The notes under the pieces were generated by a model. That model saw only the letters and a list, made by a program, of their open reading frames with translations, had not been told where the DNA came from and searched no databases. A stretch of DNA of 64,000 bases from Litchfieldia salsa. Lineage in GTDB: Bacteria > Bacillota > Bacilli > Bacillales > Bacillaceae_L. How positions within the stretch are numbered: position 1 is the stretch's first letter; the number at the start of each line of letters is the position of its first letter. The DNA is taken from NCBI RefSeq assembly GCF_900104555.1, contig NZ_FNJU01000001.1:186001-250000 (forward strand), written 5' to 3'. The position numbers and the translations under genes are program-made. Positions 47,121 to 56,141 of this stretch are shown here, one piece after another.

Positions 47121-48965
47121 ATGAAAAAAAAATCAGTAGTTGCTTTTTTCCTTATTGTAATAGGTGGCTTATTGGCGGTTCGGTTTATTGGTTTTGAGTA
47201 TGCATTTGTACCTTTAGATGATAAAATTATAAACTCTAACCAGGTTGGACCAGCCATTCAAGGTTCAAATCCAGTTAACGAGGAACAAATTAATCTCGGG
47301 AAGGAAATGTTTTTTAAAGAAACGTTCGGGAATGAGGTTTTCTTCACAGACATCCTTGGGATGTTTAATGGTCCCTTTACGCTTGGAAATCTTGCAGAGG
47401 CAATTATCAAGTTAAAAGGCGAAGGGACATCAAATTTACAAGTAGAAGCTGCAGATTCTTTTTCAGCTGGTGATGTACATATAAAAAAAGGTGGTCTCAT
47501 AGATACTGGTCTAGATGTTGCAAAAGGCTCATTAACCCCACTTGGCATCAAAATTTCAATGGATGAAGGAAGACCAAAGGTTGGAATAAGCTGTGCGGCT
47601 TGTCATGCTTCTGTTGATCGAAAAGGTAATGTGGTAGCAGGCATTCCTAATGCAGATTTAAATGTCGGACTTGCATTGGCGATGGGAACAAATACAGCCT
47701 CCTACTTTACCCATACCGAAATGGAAGGCTTAAAGGAATATCTACAAAAACATGAAACAAGCACACTTAAAGTAAAAGGCGAAGAAATGAAAATCCCAGA
47801 TATGAAAACATTTGAGGAATTCGTGGATTCACAAGTTGTTCAATGGCCATTGGGGAGCAATGATACGACAATTGACTTTAAGAATAACCCGGTTCAAATT
47901 CCTGATACCTTTACAAAAGGAGATCACCCATATGGTTGGAGTGGTCAAGGTCAACTTGGTCCTTTTAAAGGATTAAGTGCAGCAATCAATAATGCACATT
48001 CACAAAATATGGATGCTGTTTCACAGTCACATATTAGTAAAATAGTTTTTGATATTGAGGAAGATGTTTATCTAGGTACCTTACTACAAAACGCTGCCAA
48101 CCCTAAATATCGGTACAATCTAAAAAGTGGTGCATCACCCACTGACTTTTTCAAAGAAGTTGACCCAACCCCTGAAGTACCTGGTGTGAACGAATTAATC
48201 CCAAGTCCAACCTATCCAAAGATGAACTATTTAACAAGTATAGGTCTATTATCAAGTTCACCAGGATTCAATGCATGGGAACAAATTAATGCAATGAGCG
48301 CTTATATGAATACATTACATCCACCAACCACAGGATTAGAACAAGACAAAGCAAAAATGGAAGAGGGTCAGATGGTCTTTTCAAAAGCTGGTTGTATTTC
48401 ATGTCATGGTGGACAATATTTCACAGAGAATAAAGTAATTCCATCTGAGGAAATTGAAACAAACCCTTCAAGAGCAAAAGCATTCAAAAAAACGGAGCTA
48501 TTTTATGCTGACCCTAAAACATATTCAGAAGATACACCTGTACCATTACCTAAAGATCCTAAAACAGAAAAATTAACAATAACAGAAAAACAACAACAAC
48601 AATTAAATTTAGCGTGGGCACATAATAATACAAATGGGGGCTATAAAACGATTAGCTTATATGGTCTACATTGGAGTGCTCCCTACTTAAATGATGGCGG
48701 AGTTGCTGTCGGACCAAACCACGAAATGGGGGTCACTAATACATTGTCTAAAAATATTCAGCCAGACCCGACTCTGAGTTTAAAAGCTCTTATCGACTCT
48801 AGCATGCGTAAAAAGGTGATCGACGCCAACCAAACAAAAGACCCATCTTCAACAGTAAGAGTTACAGGAGAAGGACACGAGTTTTGGGTCGATCAAACAA
48901 CAGGATTTACCGACAAAGAACAAGAAGCTTTACTGTATTATTTACTCCGTTTGACAGATAAATAA
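47121..48965 (+). CDS. Membrane-anchored two-heme cytochrome c
   Basis: 614 residues: N-terminal membrane anchor (VVAFFLIVIGGLLAVRFIG) then a large extracytoplasmic part with two CXXCH heme sites, CAACH (158-162) and CISCH (425-429). The second domain with SLYGLHWSAPYLNDGGVAVG resembles di-heme oxidoreductase or cytochrome c peroxidase-type proteins. An electron-transfer or oxidase role outside the membrane is likely; the donor is unknown. ATG at 47121 is 7 bp after AAGGAG; the frame extends further upstream but is not credible. It is monocistronic with a terminator after it. Confidence 0.82.
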   Translation: MKKKSVVAFFLIVIGGLLAVRFIGFEYAFVPLDDKIINSNQVGPAIQGSNPVNEEQINLGKEMFFKETFGNEVFFTDILGMFNGPFTLGNLAEAIIKLKGEGTSNLQVEAADSFSAGDVHIKKGGLIDTGLDVAKGSLTPLGIKISMDEGRPKVGISCAACHASVDRKGNVVAGIPNADLNVGLALAMGTNTASYFTHTEMEGLKEYLQKHETSTLKVKGEEMKIPDMKTFEEFVDSQVVQWPLGSNDTTIDFKNNPVQIPDTFTKGDHPYGWSGQGQLGPFKGLSAAINNAHSQNMDAVSQSHISKIVFDIEEDVYLGTLLQNAANPKYRYNLKSGASPTDFFKEVDPTPEVPGVNELIPSPTYPKMNYLTSIGLLSSSPGFNAWEQINAMSAYMNTLHPPTTGLEQDKAKMEEGQMVFSKAGCISCHGGQYFTENKVIPSEEIETNPSRAKAFKKTELFYADPKTYSEDTPVPLPKDPKTEKLTITEKQQQQLNLAWAHNNTNGGYKTISLYGLHWSAPYLNDGGVAVGPNHEMGVTNTLSKNIQPDPTLSLKALIDSSMRKKVIDANQTKDPSSTVRVTGEGHEFWVDQTTGFTDKEQEALLYYLLRLTDK

Positions 48966-48972
48966 TTAACCA

Positions 48973-49016
48973 AAAGTAGCTGGAATATCTTCTTCGGCTA
49001 CTTTATTTTTTTGTAT
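48973..49016 (+). terminator. Terminator of the cytochrome c gene
   Basis: Stem AAAGTAGC / GCTACTTT (48973-48980, 48997-49004) followed by ATTTTTTT. Confidence 0.85.
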
Positions 49017-49061
49017 GTTTTCTGAAAGGCTGTTTTCGTATAGATTGTTACTTTTAAAACC

Positions 49062-49176
49062 GCAGGCTGAATACACTCCGCGTCCGGCGGGTGACCAGTG
49101 AGCCTCGTCGCTAGCGCTCCTGTGGGGTCTCACTTTGGCCACTGATCCCGCAGGAGTCTACGTGTATTCAGCCTGC
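49062..49176 (+). repeat. Family A interspersed repeat, copy 4
   Basis: 115-bp core with the 15-bp inverted ends. This copy shows the outer left end most clearly: AAAGGCTGTTTTCG at 49025-49038 continuing to TTTAAAACC before the core. On the right the sequence reaches GGAAAACA near 49202-49209. It is followed 102 bp later by a family B copy. Confidence 0.9.
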
Positions 49177-49277
49177 TTGTAACACCGTTTGAATGTTTTA
49201 TAGGAAAACAACCATCTTTTAAAAACAGCATTTCTAAAAGATTGTTGTTTTAAGCCTTATTTAATGTGGTAGAGCTC

Positions 49278-49405
49278 GTTGATTGGAACGGAAGGTATGT
49301 GACTCCAGCGGGATGCGCAGGAAGGATGAGACCCCACAGGAGCTTGGCGACGAGGAGGCTCATCACCTGCCCCGCGGAAAGCACATACCTGTAGTGCAAA
49401 TCAAC
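49278..49405 (+). repeat. Family B element, copy 2 (short form)
   Basis: 128 bp bounded by GTTGATT / AATCAAC, with inner arms GGTATGTG / CACATACC and the core segments GCGGGATG, GATGAGACCCCACAGGAGC and GACGAGGAGGCTCATC shared with copy 1 and, in part, with reverse-oriented family A. The long outer arms of copy 1 are absent. The 637-bp gap 48966-49602 holds only this, copy A-4 and a terminator. Confidence 0.75.
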
Positions 49406-49602
49406 ACAACCTAGTCAAATAGCAACAAAAATTTACGAAAACAGCTATTCCCAAAAAAACTTAGGAATATTCACCAAAATAACTAACACTTCATCCCTTG
49501 TAATCCAACCTATCCCCCTGTATAATTATATATTGTATTTTTTGCAATTAACACTTCAGAACCATTCTAAAGCTTTCGCATAAACTACTTAAAACTAAGC
49601 AA

Positions 49603-50163
49603 GTGTACGTTCTGAAAACACCGAAGAAGGGAGCCTTTAGATCATTGCTTTTTAATAGACTACAAGAGGATGAGTATCAGAGAAAAGACCCATTACAAGT
49701 AAGAAAAGAACTAGTGGATCTTGAATTCCAAGTATTCCGAATGCAGGAAAACATAAAAGAAATATCTAAAAAGAATCAAATCATAGGAATTGACCAGACG
49801 AAGGATGATAAATGGGTCATCGTTTCAGCAGAGGATAATGGCAATCAATGTAAAATCATGATTAATGATTGTGAGAATCCATATCGAGGAAAATGGGATT
49901 TTTCCATTCATGCCGAGTATGCGGACGAAAATAAGATTCATATAGGTGATATTAGAGGCCCTGCCAATAAAGGCTACGGCTCAATCTGTATGAACTATCT
50001 TAAAGAGCTTGCTCGTGATCAAAACATCCCCTATATTACTGGTGATATAGCGGAAAGAGATTGGGATCATGTTGAACGTCTTGTCCATTTCTATGAAAAA
50101 CACAACTTTTCAGTTGAAATTGATTATGAAGAAAAATCTGGAGAGATTGTGTGGAGTGAATAA
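49603..50163 (+). CDS. GNAT-like acetyltransferase
   Basis: 186 residues. The C-terminal part carries an acetyltransferase-like core (KIHIGDIRGPANKGYGSICMNYLKELA, with the G-x-G of the acetyl-CoA loop, and FYEKHNFSVEIDY). The N-terminal 60 residues are helical and basic. Substrate unknown. The GTG start at 49603 has a weak ribosome binding site; a TTG at 49645, after GAAGGGAG, is an alternative start. Low-confidence start, moderate-confidence family. Confidence 0.65.
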   Translation: MYVLKTPKKGAFRSLLFNRLQEDEYQRKDPLQVRKELVDLEFQVFRMQENIKEISKKNQIIGIDQTKDDKWVIVSAEDNGNQCKIMINDCENPYRGKWDFSIHAEYADENKIHIGDIRGPANKGYGSICMNYLKELARDQNIPYITGDIAERDWDHVERLVHFYEKHNFSVEIDYEEKSGEIVWSE

Positions 50164-50213
50164 AAAAGCATTCCTAAAAGACACGGAGTCGTTTTAGGAA
50201 TGCTTTTTTTATC
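50162..50213. terminator. Bidirectional terminator after the GNAT-like gene
   Basis: 17-bp perfect stem AAAAAGCATTCCTAAAA / TTTTAGGAATGCTTTTT with a 12-nt loop and a T-run on both sides, between convergent genes. Confidence 0.9.
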
Positions 50214-50221
50214 ATGGTTTG

Positions 50222-50836
50222 CTAATCGTTATGAAATTCTTCTTCACCTATTTTAATCACAGCTGCAAAAACATTTTTCTCACTATTAACCCGAAACGAA
50301 ACATAAAATGTTTTTGGTTCAATGCCATCTCCTTCATACCAAGGTCGTAAGGACTCGTATAAAAGTGTGCTTTTCAAATTATAAACGACCACTGCCCCAT
50401 CCTTTTTACTAACCGTTTCCGACACTTCCATATCAATAGGAAGATGTTCCTTCAAATGTTCAAAAGCTTGCTCGTGTGTTTCTATTCCATCATCAAAATA
50501 GAGGGTTGCCCCTAAACAGAGCTGACGATCAGTCTGCATACATTGCATTTTAAATAAGGGAGTGTGGAGACTACCTTGAGAATACTCGTTACCTTCCTCT
50601 TTACCTTCTGCTCTAATGAAATCCATTGGATCACCAATTCCACCTTTTAATGTAATTGGCTCTGGATTTTTCTCCACTGTATCTTCAGGTTTTTCATTAG
50701 GTTGAGATGATTGCACTTCCTCCGTCACAATGGCTGGTCTTGATTCATCTAAGGCATATTCCATAAATAGAAACACCACAATTGCAAAAATAAGATAGCC
50801 AACCAATACATTAATGATCTTCCTTATTTTAATCAC
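50222..50836 (-). CDS. Membrane-anchored hypothetical protein
   Basis: 204 residues: one N-terminal membrane segment (INVLVGYLIFAIVVFLFMEYAL), an acidic Pro/Glu linker and an extracytoplasmic domain (IGDPMDFIRAEG to FAAVIKIGEEEF) with two cysteines in KMQCMQTDRQLCLGA. I do not recognise the family. It is 30 bp downstream of the second ABC permease gene and probably the last gene of that operon. The GTG start overlaps its GAGG tract, so the true start may be slightly different. Confidence 0.62.
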   Translation of the reverse strand: MIKIRKIINVLVGYLIFAIVVFLFMEYALDESRPAIVTEEVQSSQPNEKPEDTVEKNPEPITLKGGIGDPMDFIRAEGKEEGNEYSQGSLHTPLFKMQCMQTDRQLCLGATLYFDDGIETHEQAFEHLKEHLPIDMEVSETVSKKDGAVVVYNLKSTLLYESLRPWYEGDGIEPKTFYVSFRVNSEKNVFAAVIKIGEEEFHND

Positions 50837-50866
50837 CTCACTTGCTTCAATTAATTCGGTATGAAC

Positions 50867-51748
50867 CTATGCCTTAACCCACCTTTTCCGTAAACCTTCA
50901 CCTAATATGTTAAAGGTGAAAATCACATATGTAATCGCCAAAGCCGGAAATAACGGAATCCAAGTCGCATTTAAAATATCATTCTTCGTATCTCCTAATA
51001 GAGAGCCCCAATTATAGCTTGTATTTACAAGTGGTGGCGTCCCCCCTATAAAAATAGCATAATCAATAAATACCTTGAACACCCCAAGCTGTCCTATAAG
51101 TAACGCCATCCTCCCTAAATCCATAATAAAATGAATGAAGATTTGTGGGCCTAGAACAGGCAGGTAGTGGCCAAACATAATAGAAGTCGGTCTACTTCCA
51201 ATGGTGATGGCAGCATCGATATAAGGCTTATTTGAAAGTGAGTGTGCTTGCTGTTGGAAAACCATCCCTACCTTACCAACCTCTAGCATCGCAACCGTAA
51301 AAACGATGAGCAAAAACCGTTCACCTGAATAGTTAAAGAGCGGCAAATTAAATAAAATAACTGCCATAAAAATGAGCGGTATACCTGATAAAACAGAATT
51401 CCAGGTTGAAAGAATAAAATACACAAACCCCTTACCCTTACTTGCTAACAGCCCTAAAGGCACAGCTAGTAAATGTTTGATAAATGTACAAGAAATCATA
51501 AATAATAGAGTATCTTTTGCACCTAAAACCATTAAACTTAATAAATCTCTGCCATCACGATCCGTCCCTAACCAGTCTTCACTTGATGGAGGATGGGGAG
51601 CTTTTGAAAATTTCCCAGTCCCTTCATAAAATCTCATTCTACCTTCCTCAAACTCTGTATCAATAAATGGAAGATAAGGACCGATGAATGTCACGAGAAG
51701 AAGCGATGATAATAACACTAGACCTAAAGTTAATTCTTTATTCCTCAT
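50867..51748 (-). CDS. ABC transporter permease, oligopeptide DppC/OppC type
   Basis: 293 residues with about six membrane segments. The segment DWLGTDRDGRDLLSLMVLGAKDTL corresponds to the OppC family landmark HWLGTDxLGRD, and an EAA-like loop follows. It would form a heterodimer with the upstream permease. Its ATG overlaps the upstream stop by 4 bp. No ATP-binding protein or extracellular binding protein is encoded nearby, so the energising subunits must come from another locus, or the pair is a remnant. Confidence 0.82.
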   Translation of the reverse strand: MRNKELTLGLVLLSSLLLVTFIGPYLPFIDTEFEEGRMRFYEGTGKFSKAPHPPSSEDWLGTDRDGRDLLSLMVLGAKDTLLFMISCTFIKHLLAVPLGLLASKGKGFVYFILSTWNSVLSGIPLIFMAVILFNLPLFNYSGERFLLIVFTVAMLEVGKVGMVFQQQAHSLSNKPYIDAAITIGSRPTSIMFGHYLPVLGPQIFIHFIMDLGRMALLIGQLGVFKVFIDYAIFIGGTPPLVNTSYNWGSLLGDTKNDILNATWIPLFPALAITYVIFTFNILGEGLRKRWVKA

Positions 51749-52638
51749 GAGGCACTCCTTTCTCTCGGATCAAAATAATACCGGAGTAGATAGGATACAA
51801 TTTGTGTAATGAACACAATTGTCATAAACAACCATGCAAGAGCAATTATCAGCTCTCTCTCTTCAGGAATTGCCATAAACAATCGATAGGCAGCCCCCTT
51901 ATAATCTAGAAACAATTCTAAGACTAATAGATTAGATAATAAAAGCAGCATAATCGATGGTAGATGACTAAAAACAGTACCTAAGGAGTTATGTAACATA
52001 TGATTCGTCACAACAAAACGCTGTTTGAACCCTTTTGCGAAAGATACTTGTACATACTGTTCTCCTTGCTCATCCAAAAGTGCATTCATGGTAATCTTTG
52101 AAACATAGGTTAGTGGATACACAGAAACAATAAGCGAAGGTAAAATAAATCCGTACCATTCCTCATATGCAAAAACATCAACAAAAGGAAAGTAAAATAA
52201 TAAGATCCAAATCAACGCAAGAATAAAAAAGAAGTCAGGAAATGACTGTGCCAATGATGTAAAACGGTTACCCAACAGGTTCGTCCAACGAAATTGGTGT
52301 CGATAATCAAATACCCCTTTTAATACCCCTAATACGACAATTAAGAAAAATGAAGTTAATATAATCTTCACTGTTCTAGGAAATACCCGCTCTACCTCAT
52401 CAGTTACTAGCGTATTTGACCTCGTTAAACCGAAAAAACCGTCTGTTACTACTTGTTTTACAAAAGTAGTGATTTCAGGAATATAGGTATCCCATGAACC
52501 ATGAAAAACTGGGACGATTTTACCAGGTTCCTGCATGATCACGGCATCCTTCGGAAAATAGACAATGAATACAATAAGTAATGCAGCCAGAATATAGATA
52601 AATACCGTTCGAATCAAAAAGCGTGCAAGCAATGACAT
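51745..52638 (-). CDS. ABC transporter permease, oligopeptide DppB/OppB type
   Basis: 297 residues with about six membrane segments and the DppB/OppB layout: N-terminal helix, extracytoplasmic stretch, then the LTYVSKITMNALLDEQGEQYVQVSFAKG segment in place of the EAA loop. Partner of the following permease gene, with a 4-bp overlap. The ATG at 52638 touches the GGGGGG tract; a TTG at 52632 with better spacing may be the true start. First gene of a three-gene unit. Confidence 0.82.
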   Translation of the reverse strand: MSLLARFLIRTVFIYILAALLIVFIVYFPKDAVIMQEPGKIVPVFHGSWDTYIPEITTFVKQVVTDGFFGLTRSNTLVTDEVERVFPRTVKIILTSFFLIVVLGVLKGVFDYRHQFRWTNLLGNRFTSLAQSFPDFFFILALIWILLFYFPFVDVFAYEEWYGFILPSLIVSVYPLTYVSKITMNALLDEQGEQYVQVSFAKGFKQRFVVTNHMLHNSLGTVFSHLPSIMLLLLSNLLVLELFLDYKGAAYRLFMAIPEERELIIALAWLFMTIVFITQIVSYLLRYYFDPRERSAS

Positions 52639-52751
52639 CCCCCCTGAATTCTGATAATTCTCTATTTTAATATATTAACAGAACCTTACATATTTTGGTA
52701 GATTGGTTTTCTTTACCGACAATCTTTTGATACTACTTCCTAAATACGAAA

Positions 52752-52778
52752 AAAACTGGCAAGTGAATAACCAGTTTT
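52752..52778 (-). terminator. Terminator of the aldo/keto reductase gene
   Basis: Stem AAAACTGG / CCAGTTTT with an 11-nt loop, followed on the minus strand by TTTTTTT. Confidence 0.8.
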
Positions 52779-52816
52779 AATGATAAAATTTCTTAATCAT
52801 AGTATTGAAATAACAA

Positions 52817-53800
52817 TTAATATGGACCTCTAATATAATCTGCTACATGCTCACGGTAAAATGCATTCAACTTACCAAGTTCCTCATCTGTAAAGGTTGG
52901 AACATTCGCAGCCTCCAAATTAGCTAATACTTGCTTTTCTGTTTTAAAACCAGGGATTACACAAGTAATTCCTTTTTGGTCAAGGCACCATCTTAGAGCA
53001 GCCGTGGCCATTGAGGTTCTTCCTTCTTGAATCCAATTTACCTTCTCACTTAACTCAACACCACGATTGAATTCTAAGCCAGCAAACGTTTCACCTACAT
53101 TAAATGATTCTCCGTCCTTATTGAAATGACGATGATCATCTGACTCAAACGTTGTTTCTTTTGTGAATTTGCCTGTTAGTAATCCACTAGCAAGTGGGAC
53201 ACGAGACAAAATACCTACTCCTTTTGCTTCTGCTTTCGGAAATAACTCATCTAATGGCTTTTGTCTAAATAGATTAAAGATCACTTGAAGAGCACTAACA
53301 TTAGGTTGATCTAAACAGAATAAACCTTCTTCTACAGATTCAACACTTACTCCATAATATCGAATTTTTCCTTCTTGCTTTAGCTGGTCAAGGACTTCAA
53401 AAACACTTCCGTCTTTTAGAATCTCAAAAGCAGGACAATGAATTTGATATAAATCCACAGCTTCACGGTTAAGGCGTTTTAAACTAGCTTCCAAATATGT
53501 ACGAACTTGTTCTTTTGAATATGTTTTAGGGTCGTGAATATCTCCTGCTCGACAAAATTTTGTCGCAATGTGAATACGATCTTCTTTCCCTTTTGTTGCT
53601 GTAGCTAGGAGCTCTTCCGCATGTCCGTCACCGTATACATCTGCAGTATCGAAAAAGTTAACACCATGTTCCATCGCTGTTCCAAGTGCTCTAAGCGATT
53701 CCTTGTCATCTGTTTTCCCCCATGAACCACCTATAGCCCAAGTACCAAAGCTAATTTCACTTACCTTTAAATCCGTGTTTCCTAGTTGACGATATTTCAT
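52817..53800 (-). CDS. Aldo/keto reductase
   Basis: 327 residues, NADPH-dependent TIM-barrel oxidoreductase. The catalytic tetrad is visible: Asp51, Tyr56 (FFDTADVYG), Lys81 (IATKF) and His121 (YQIHCP), with the C-terminal coenzyme loop VIPGFKTEKQVLANLEAA. The physiological carbonyl is unknown. The ATG at 53800 follows GGGAGG by 8 bp and gives MKYRQLGNTDLKVSEISFG; the 15 codons upstream in frame are not plausible. Monocistronic. Confidence 0.9.
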   Translation of the reverse strand: MKYRQLGNTDLKVSEISFGTWAIGGSWGKTDDKESLRALGTAMEHGVNFFDTADVYGDGHAEELLATATKGKEDRIHIATKFCRAGDIHDPKTYSKEQVRTYLEASLKRLNREAVDLYQIHCPAFEILKDGSVFEVLDQLKQEGKIRYYGVSVESVEEGLFCLDQPNVSALQVIFNLFRQKPLDELFPKAEAKGVGILSRVPLASGLLTGKFTKETTFESDDHRHFNKDGESFNVGETFAGLEFNRGVELSEKVNWIQEGRTSMATAALRWCLDQKGITCVIPGFKTEKQVLANLEAANVPTFTDEELGKLNAFYREHVADYIRGPY

Positions 53801-54010
53801 AAGTAGTGCCTCCCTTTTCAGAACGATATGTGCTAAGAATAACAAACTAGAATGGATACGTTTTCAAAGTTAATTCTATCTTTTTTGTTTCAGAAAGTAA
53901 AACAATTAAACCATTAGAAAAGGCTGACCAGGAAAGAGCCATCGACTCCTCTATTTAAGAAGAACAGTCTGATTCTATCATAGTCAACCTACCTAATTCA
54001 TTGATATATA

Positions 54011-54280
54011 CTACCATTTTGCTCCCGCTGGATTTGGGCACTTTTTATAACCCAATCTAGCTCTAAATTCCACAAAGCATCCACAGTGAGTACATGTTGT
54101 TTGAGACGATAATGATGAACAGCTTTTACATTGATGAAGTCTGCTTTCATATAATTCATCAGATACAAGATTCGTTTCTAATTGTAACTGCTCCTCAACA
54201 AGCTGTCTAACTTGTTCATCCGACATAAGTGGCGATCGAAAACAGCCTTTACACTTTGATTCTGTCTGCTGATTACTCAT
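54011..54280 (-). CDS. DUF6171-type cysteine-rich protein
   Basis: 89 residues with eight or nine cysteines in CKGC, CKSC, CTHCGC and a final KKCP, an arrangement typical of zinc-ribbon proteins. The N-terminus begins MSNQQTESKCKGCFRSP, and the YKKCPNPAGAKW end is typical of the DUF6171 family found in Bacillus. Function unknown. It begins 12 bp after the abfA stop on the same strand, so it could be transcribed with abfA. Confidence 0.75.
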   Translation of the reverse strand: MSNQQTESKCKGCFRSPLMSDEQVRQLVEEQLQLETNLVSDELYESRLHQCKSCSSLSSQTTCTHCGCFVEFRARLGYKKCPNPAGAKW

Positions 54281-54292
54281 CACTTTATCCTT

Positions 54293-55786
54293 TTATTGTG
54301 CAGCTGTTAACAATAGCACTGACATTGGTGGCATTTCAACAGTTAAAACATTATTTTCAATTGTGAAGTTTGTGAATTCAACTGGTTTAACAACGTCTGG
54401 ATTTTCGAAATCATTATGAGCATTCATAGAAGTAGCTGTTAATACAGTTCCTTTAACATTAGCTACACCATTTGTTAATCCTCTTAATTCAACATTTACA
54501 GTTGAACCTGTGTTGTAATCTAGATTACATAGAGTAATATTTACATCACCATTAGCTGCTTTAGATGCTGATGCTTGAACAGCCGGAAGCTTATCATCAT
54601 TGTTTTCATAGCTAGCAACATTCGCATCAGTCGGAAGTAATGTTGCATCTTGGTGAACTTTGTACATATTAAACACGTGATATGTTGGTGTTTTAATCAT
54701 CTTGTCACCTTCAGTTAATATCATTGACTGAAGTACATTAACGGTTTGAGCGATATTTGTCATTTGTACACGATCTGCATGATTATTGAAGATGTTCAAA
54801 TGTAGACCAGCAACTAGTGCGTCACGAATCGTGTTTTGTTGATATAAGAATCCAGGATTTGTACCAGGCTCAACATCAAACCATGTACCCCACTCATCAA
54901 TAATCATACCTACGCGTTTTTCTGGGTCAAATCTATCCATAATCGTACCGTGCTTTTCAATTAACTCTTCCATGAACAGTGATTTTTTCATTGTGATAAA
55001 CCACTCATCTGTTGTGAAATCTGTTGCAGAACCTTTTCCTAACCAGAAATCACCTGGAATTGTGTAATAGTGAAGACTTAAACCATCCATCATTTTTCCT
55101 GCTTCACGCATAAGAACTTCTGTCCAGTTATAATCGTCAATATTCGCTCCACCAGCAATCTTGTAAATCTTATTGTCACCATAATTTCTTACATAGGTTT
55201 GGAAGCGACGGTATAGGTCAGCGTAATATTCTGGACGCATATTACCACCACAACCCCAGTTTTCATTTCCAACACCAAAGTACTTAAGTTTCCATGGTTC
55301 TTCTTTACCATTTTCAGCACGCCAGTTTGCCATCGGTGACTCACCATTAAATGTCATGTATTCAACCCACTCAGACATTTCTTGAACTGTACCGCTTCCT
55401 ACGTTTCCACAAATATATGGCTCTGCCCCAAGAAGTTCACATAGCATCATGAACTCATGTGTACCGAAGTGATTATTTTCTACAACGCCGCCCCAATGGG
55501 TATTAACCATTCTTTTACGAGATTCTCTAGGACCTACGCCATCTTTCCAATGATACTCATCAGCAAAACAGCCACCTGGCCAACGTAATAGAGGAATTTG
55601 AATTTCCTTAAGCGCTTCCAATACGTCATTTCGAATTCCATTTGTATTCGGAATTGGAGAATCCTCACCTACCCATAGTCCTTCATAAATACAACGTCCT
55701 AAGTGTTCAGCAAAATGCCCATAAATATTTTTGTTGATTTTACCTTTATCAATATCAGTATTTACAATGATCGTGTTCTTTGTCAT
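54293..55786 (-). CDS. abfA: Alpha-N-arabinofuranosidase, GH51
   Basis: 497 residues. Releases terminal alpha-L-arabinofuranose from arabino-oligosaccharides; no signal peptide, so it acts in the cytoplasm on imported oligosaccharides. GH51 catalytic residues are Glu175 (acid/base, [11 protein letters not shown]) and Glu298 (nucleophile, MIIDEWGTW); [13 protein letters not shown] is also typical. Start ATG 55786 after AAGGTG. Divergent from the ArsR-type regulator gene, with palindromes and a cre site in the 355-bp gap. Confidence 0.94.
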   Translation of the reverse strand: MTKNTIIVNTDIDKGKINKNIYGHFAEHLGRCIYEGLWVGEDSPIPNTNGIRNDVLEALKEIQIPLLRWPGGCFADEYHWKDGVGPRESRKRMVNTHWGGVVENNHFGTHEFMMLCELLGAEPYICGNVGSGTVQEMSEWVEYMTFNGESPMANWRAENGKEEPWKLKYFGVGNENWGCGGNMRPEYYADLYRRFQTYVRNYGDNKIYKIAGGANIDDYNWTEVLMREAGKMMDGLSLHYYTIPGDFWLGKGSATDFTTDEWFITMKKSLFMEELIEKHGTIMDRFDPEKRVGMIIDEWGTWFDVEPGTNPGFLYQQNTIRDALVAGLHLNIFNNHADRVQMTNIAQTVNVLQSMILTEGDKMIKTPTYHVFNMYKVHQDATLLPTDANVASYENNDDKLPAVQASASKAANGDVNITLCNLDYNTGSTVNVELRGLTNGVANVKGTVLTATSMNAHNDFENPDVVKPVEFTNFTIENNVLTVEMPPMSVLLLTAAQ

Positions 55787-55826
55787 TTTTACACCTTCTT
55801 AGCATTAGTATTTTGTTCATAGTTTG

Positions 55827-55852
55827 ATTGATTAACTAAAATATTAATCAAT
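55827..55852. promoter_or_regulatory. Candidate operator upstream of abfA
   Basis: Perfect 9-bp inverted arms ATTGATTAA / TTAATCAAT with an 8-bp spacer, 41 bp before the abfA start. The half site ATTGATTAA recurs at 57133-57141 upstream of the arabinanase gene. It may be the target of the ArsR-type regulator; this is only a pattern match. Confidence 0.5.
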
Positions 55853-55991
55853 AATAAAACCATTAACACTTTATAGTGTAAGTATATTTATTAATAGAAT
55901 ACATGTCAATGTGTTTTCAATAAAAAGGATGAACTTATTTCGGACAATTTTCGCCTTCTTTCATGGAGACGTTTTACTTGACTTATCAATA

Positions 55992-56007
55992 TTGTTTACG
56001 CTTTCTT
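55992..56007 (-). promoter_or_regulatory. cre site between abfA and the ArsR-type gene
   Basis: On the minus strand AAGAAAGCGTAAACAA agrees with WTGNAANCGNWNNCAW at 15 of 16 positions. It would place abfA or the divergent regulator under CcpA repression. Confidence 0.65.
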
Positions 56008-56096
56008 AAATTACCATATTAATTAACCATTAGAGGACTTCTTGATCATGCCTTAATACTGTGTAATCTTCTTGTGAATATACTAACTAGAGTGTA

Positions 56097-56110
56097 TAGT
56101 AAATTTACTA
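56097..56110. promoter_or_regulatory. Perfect palindrome before the ArsR-type gene
   Basis: TAGTAAATTTACTA is a perfect 14-bp palindrome 31 bp before the start codon of the ArsR-type gene, at the expected place for an autoregulatory operator. Confidence 0.45.
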
Positions 56111-56141
56111 ACCAATTTATTTTTTCTTATGGAGGATCCCC

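Noticed and set aside
54284-54292. Possible fusion or frameshift between abfA and the DUF6171 gene
   Set aside because: Both proteins have normal ends for their families and a ribosome binding site lies in the short gap, so they are separate genes.
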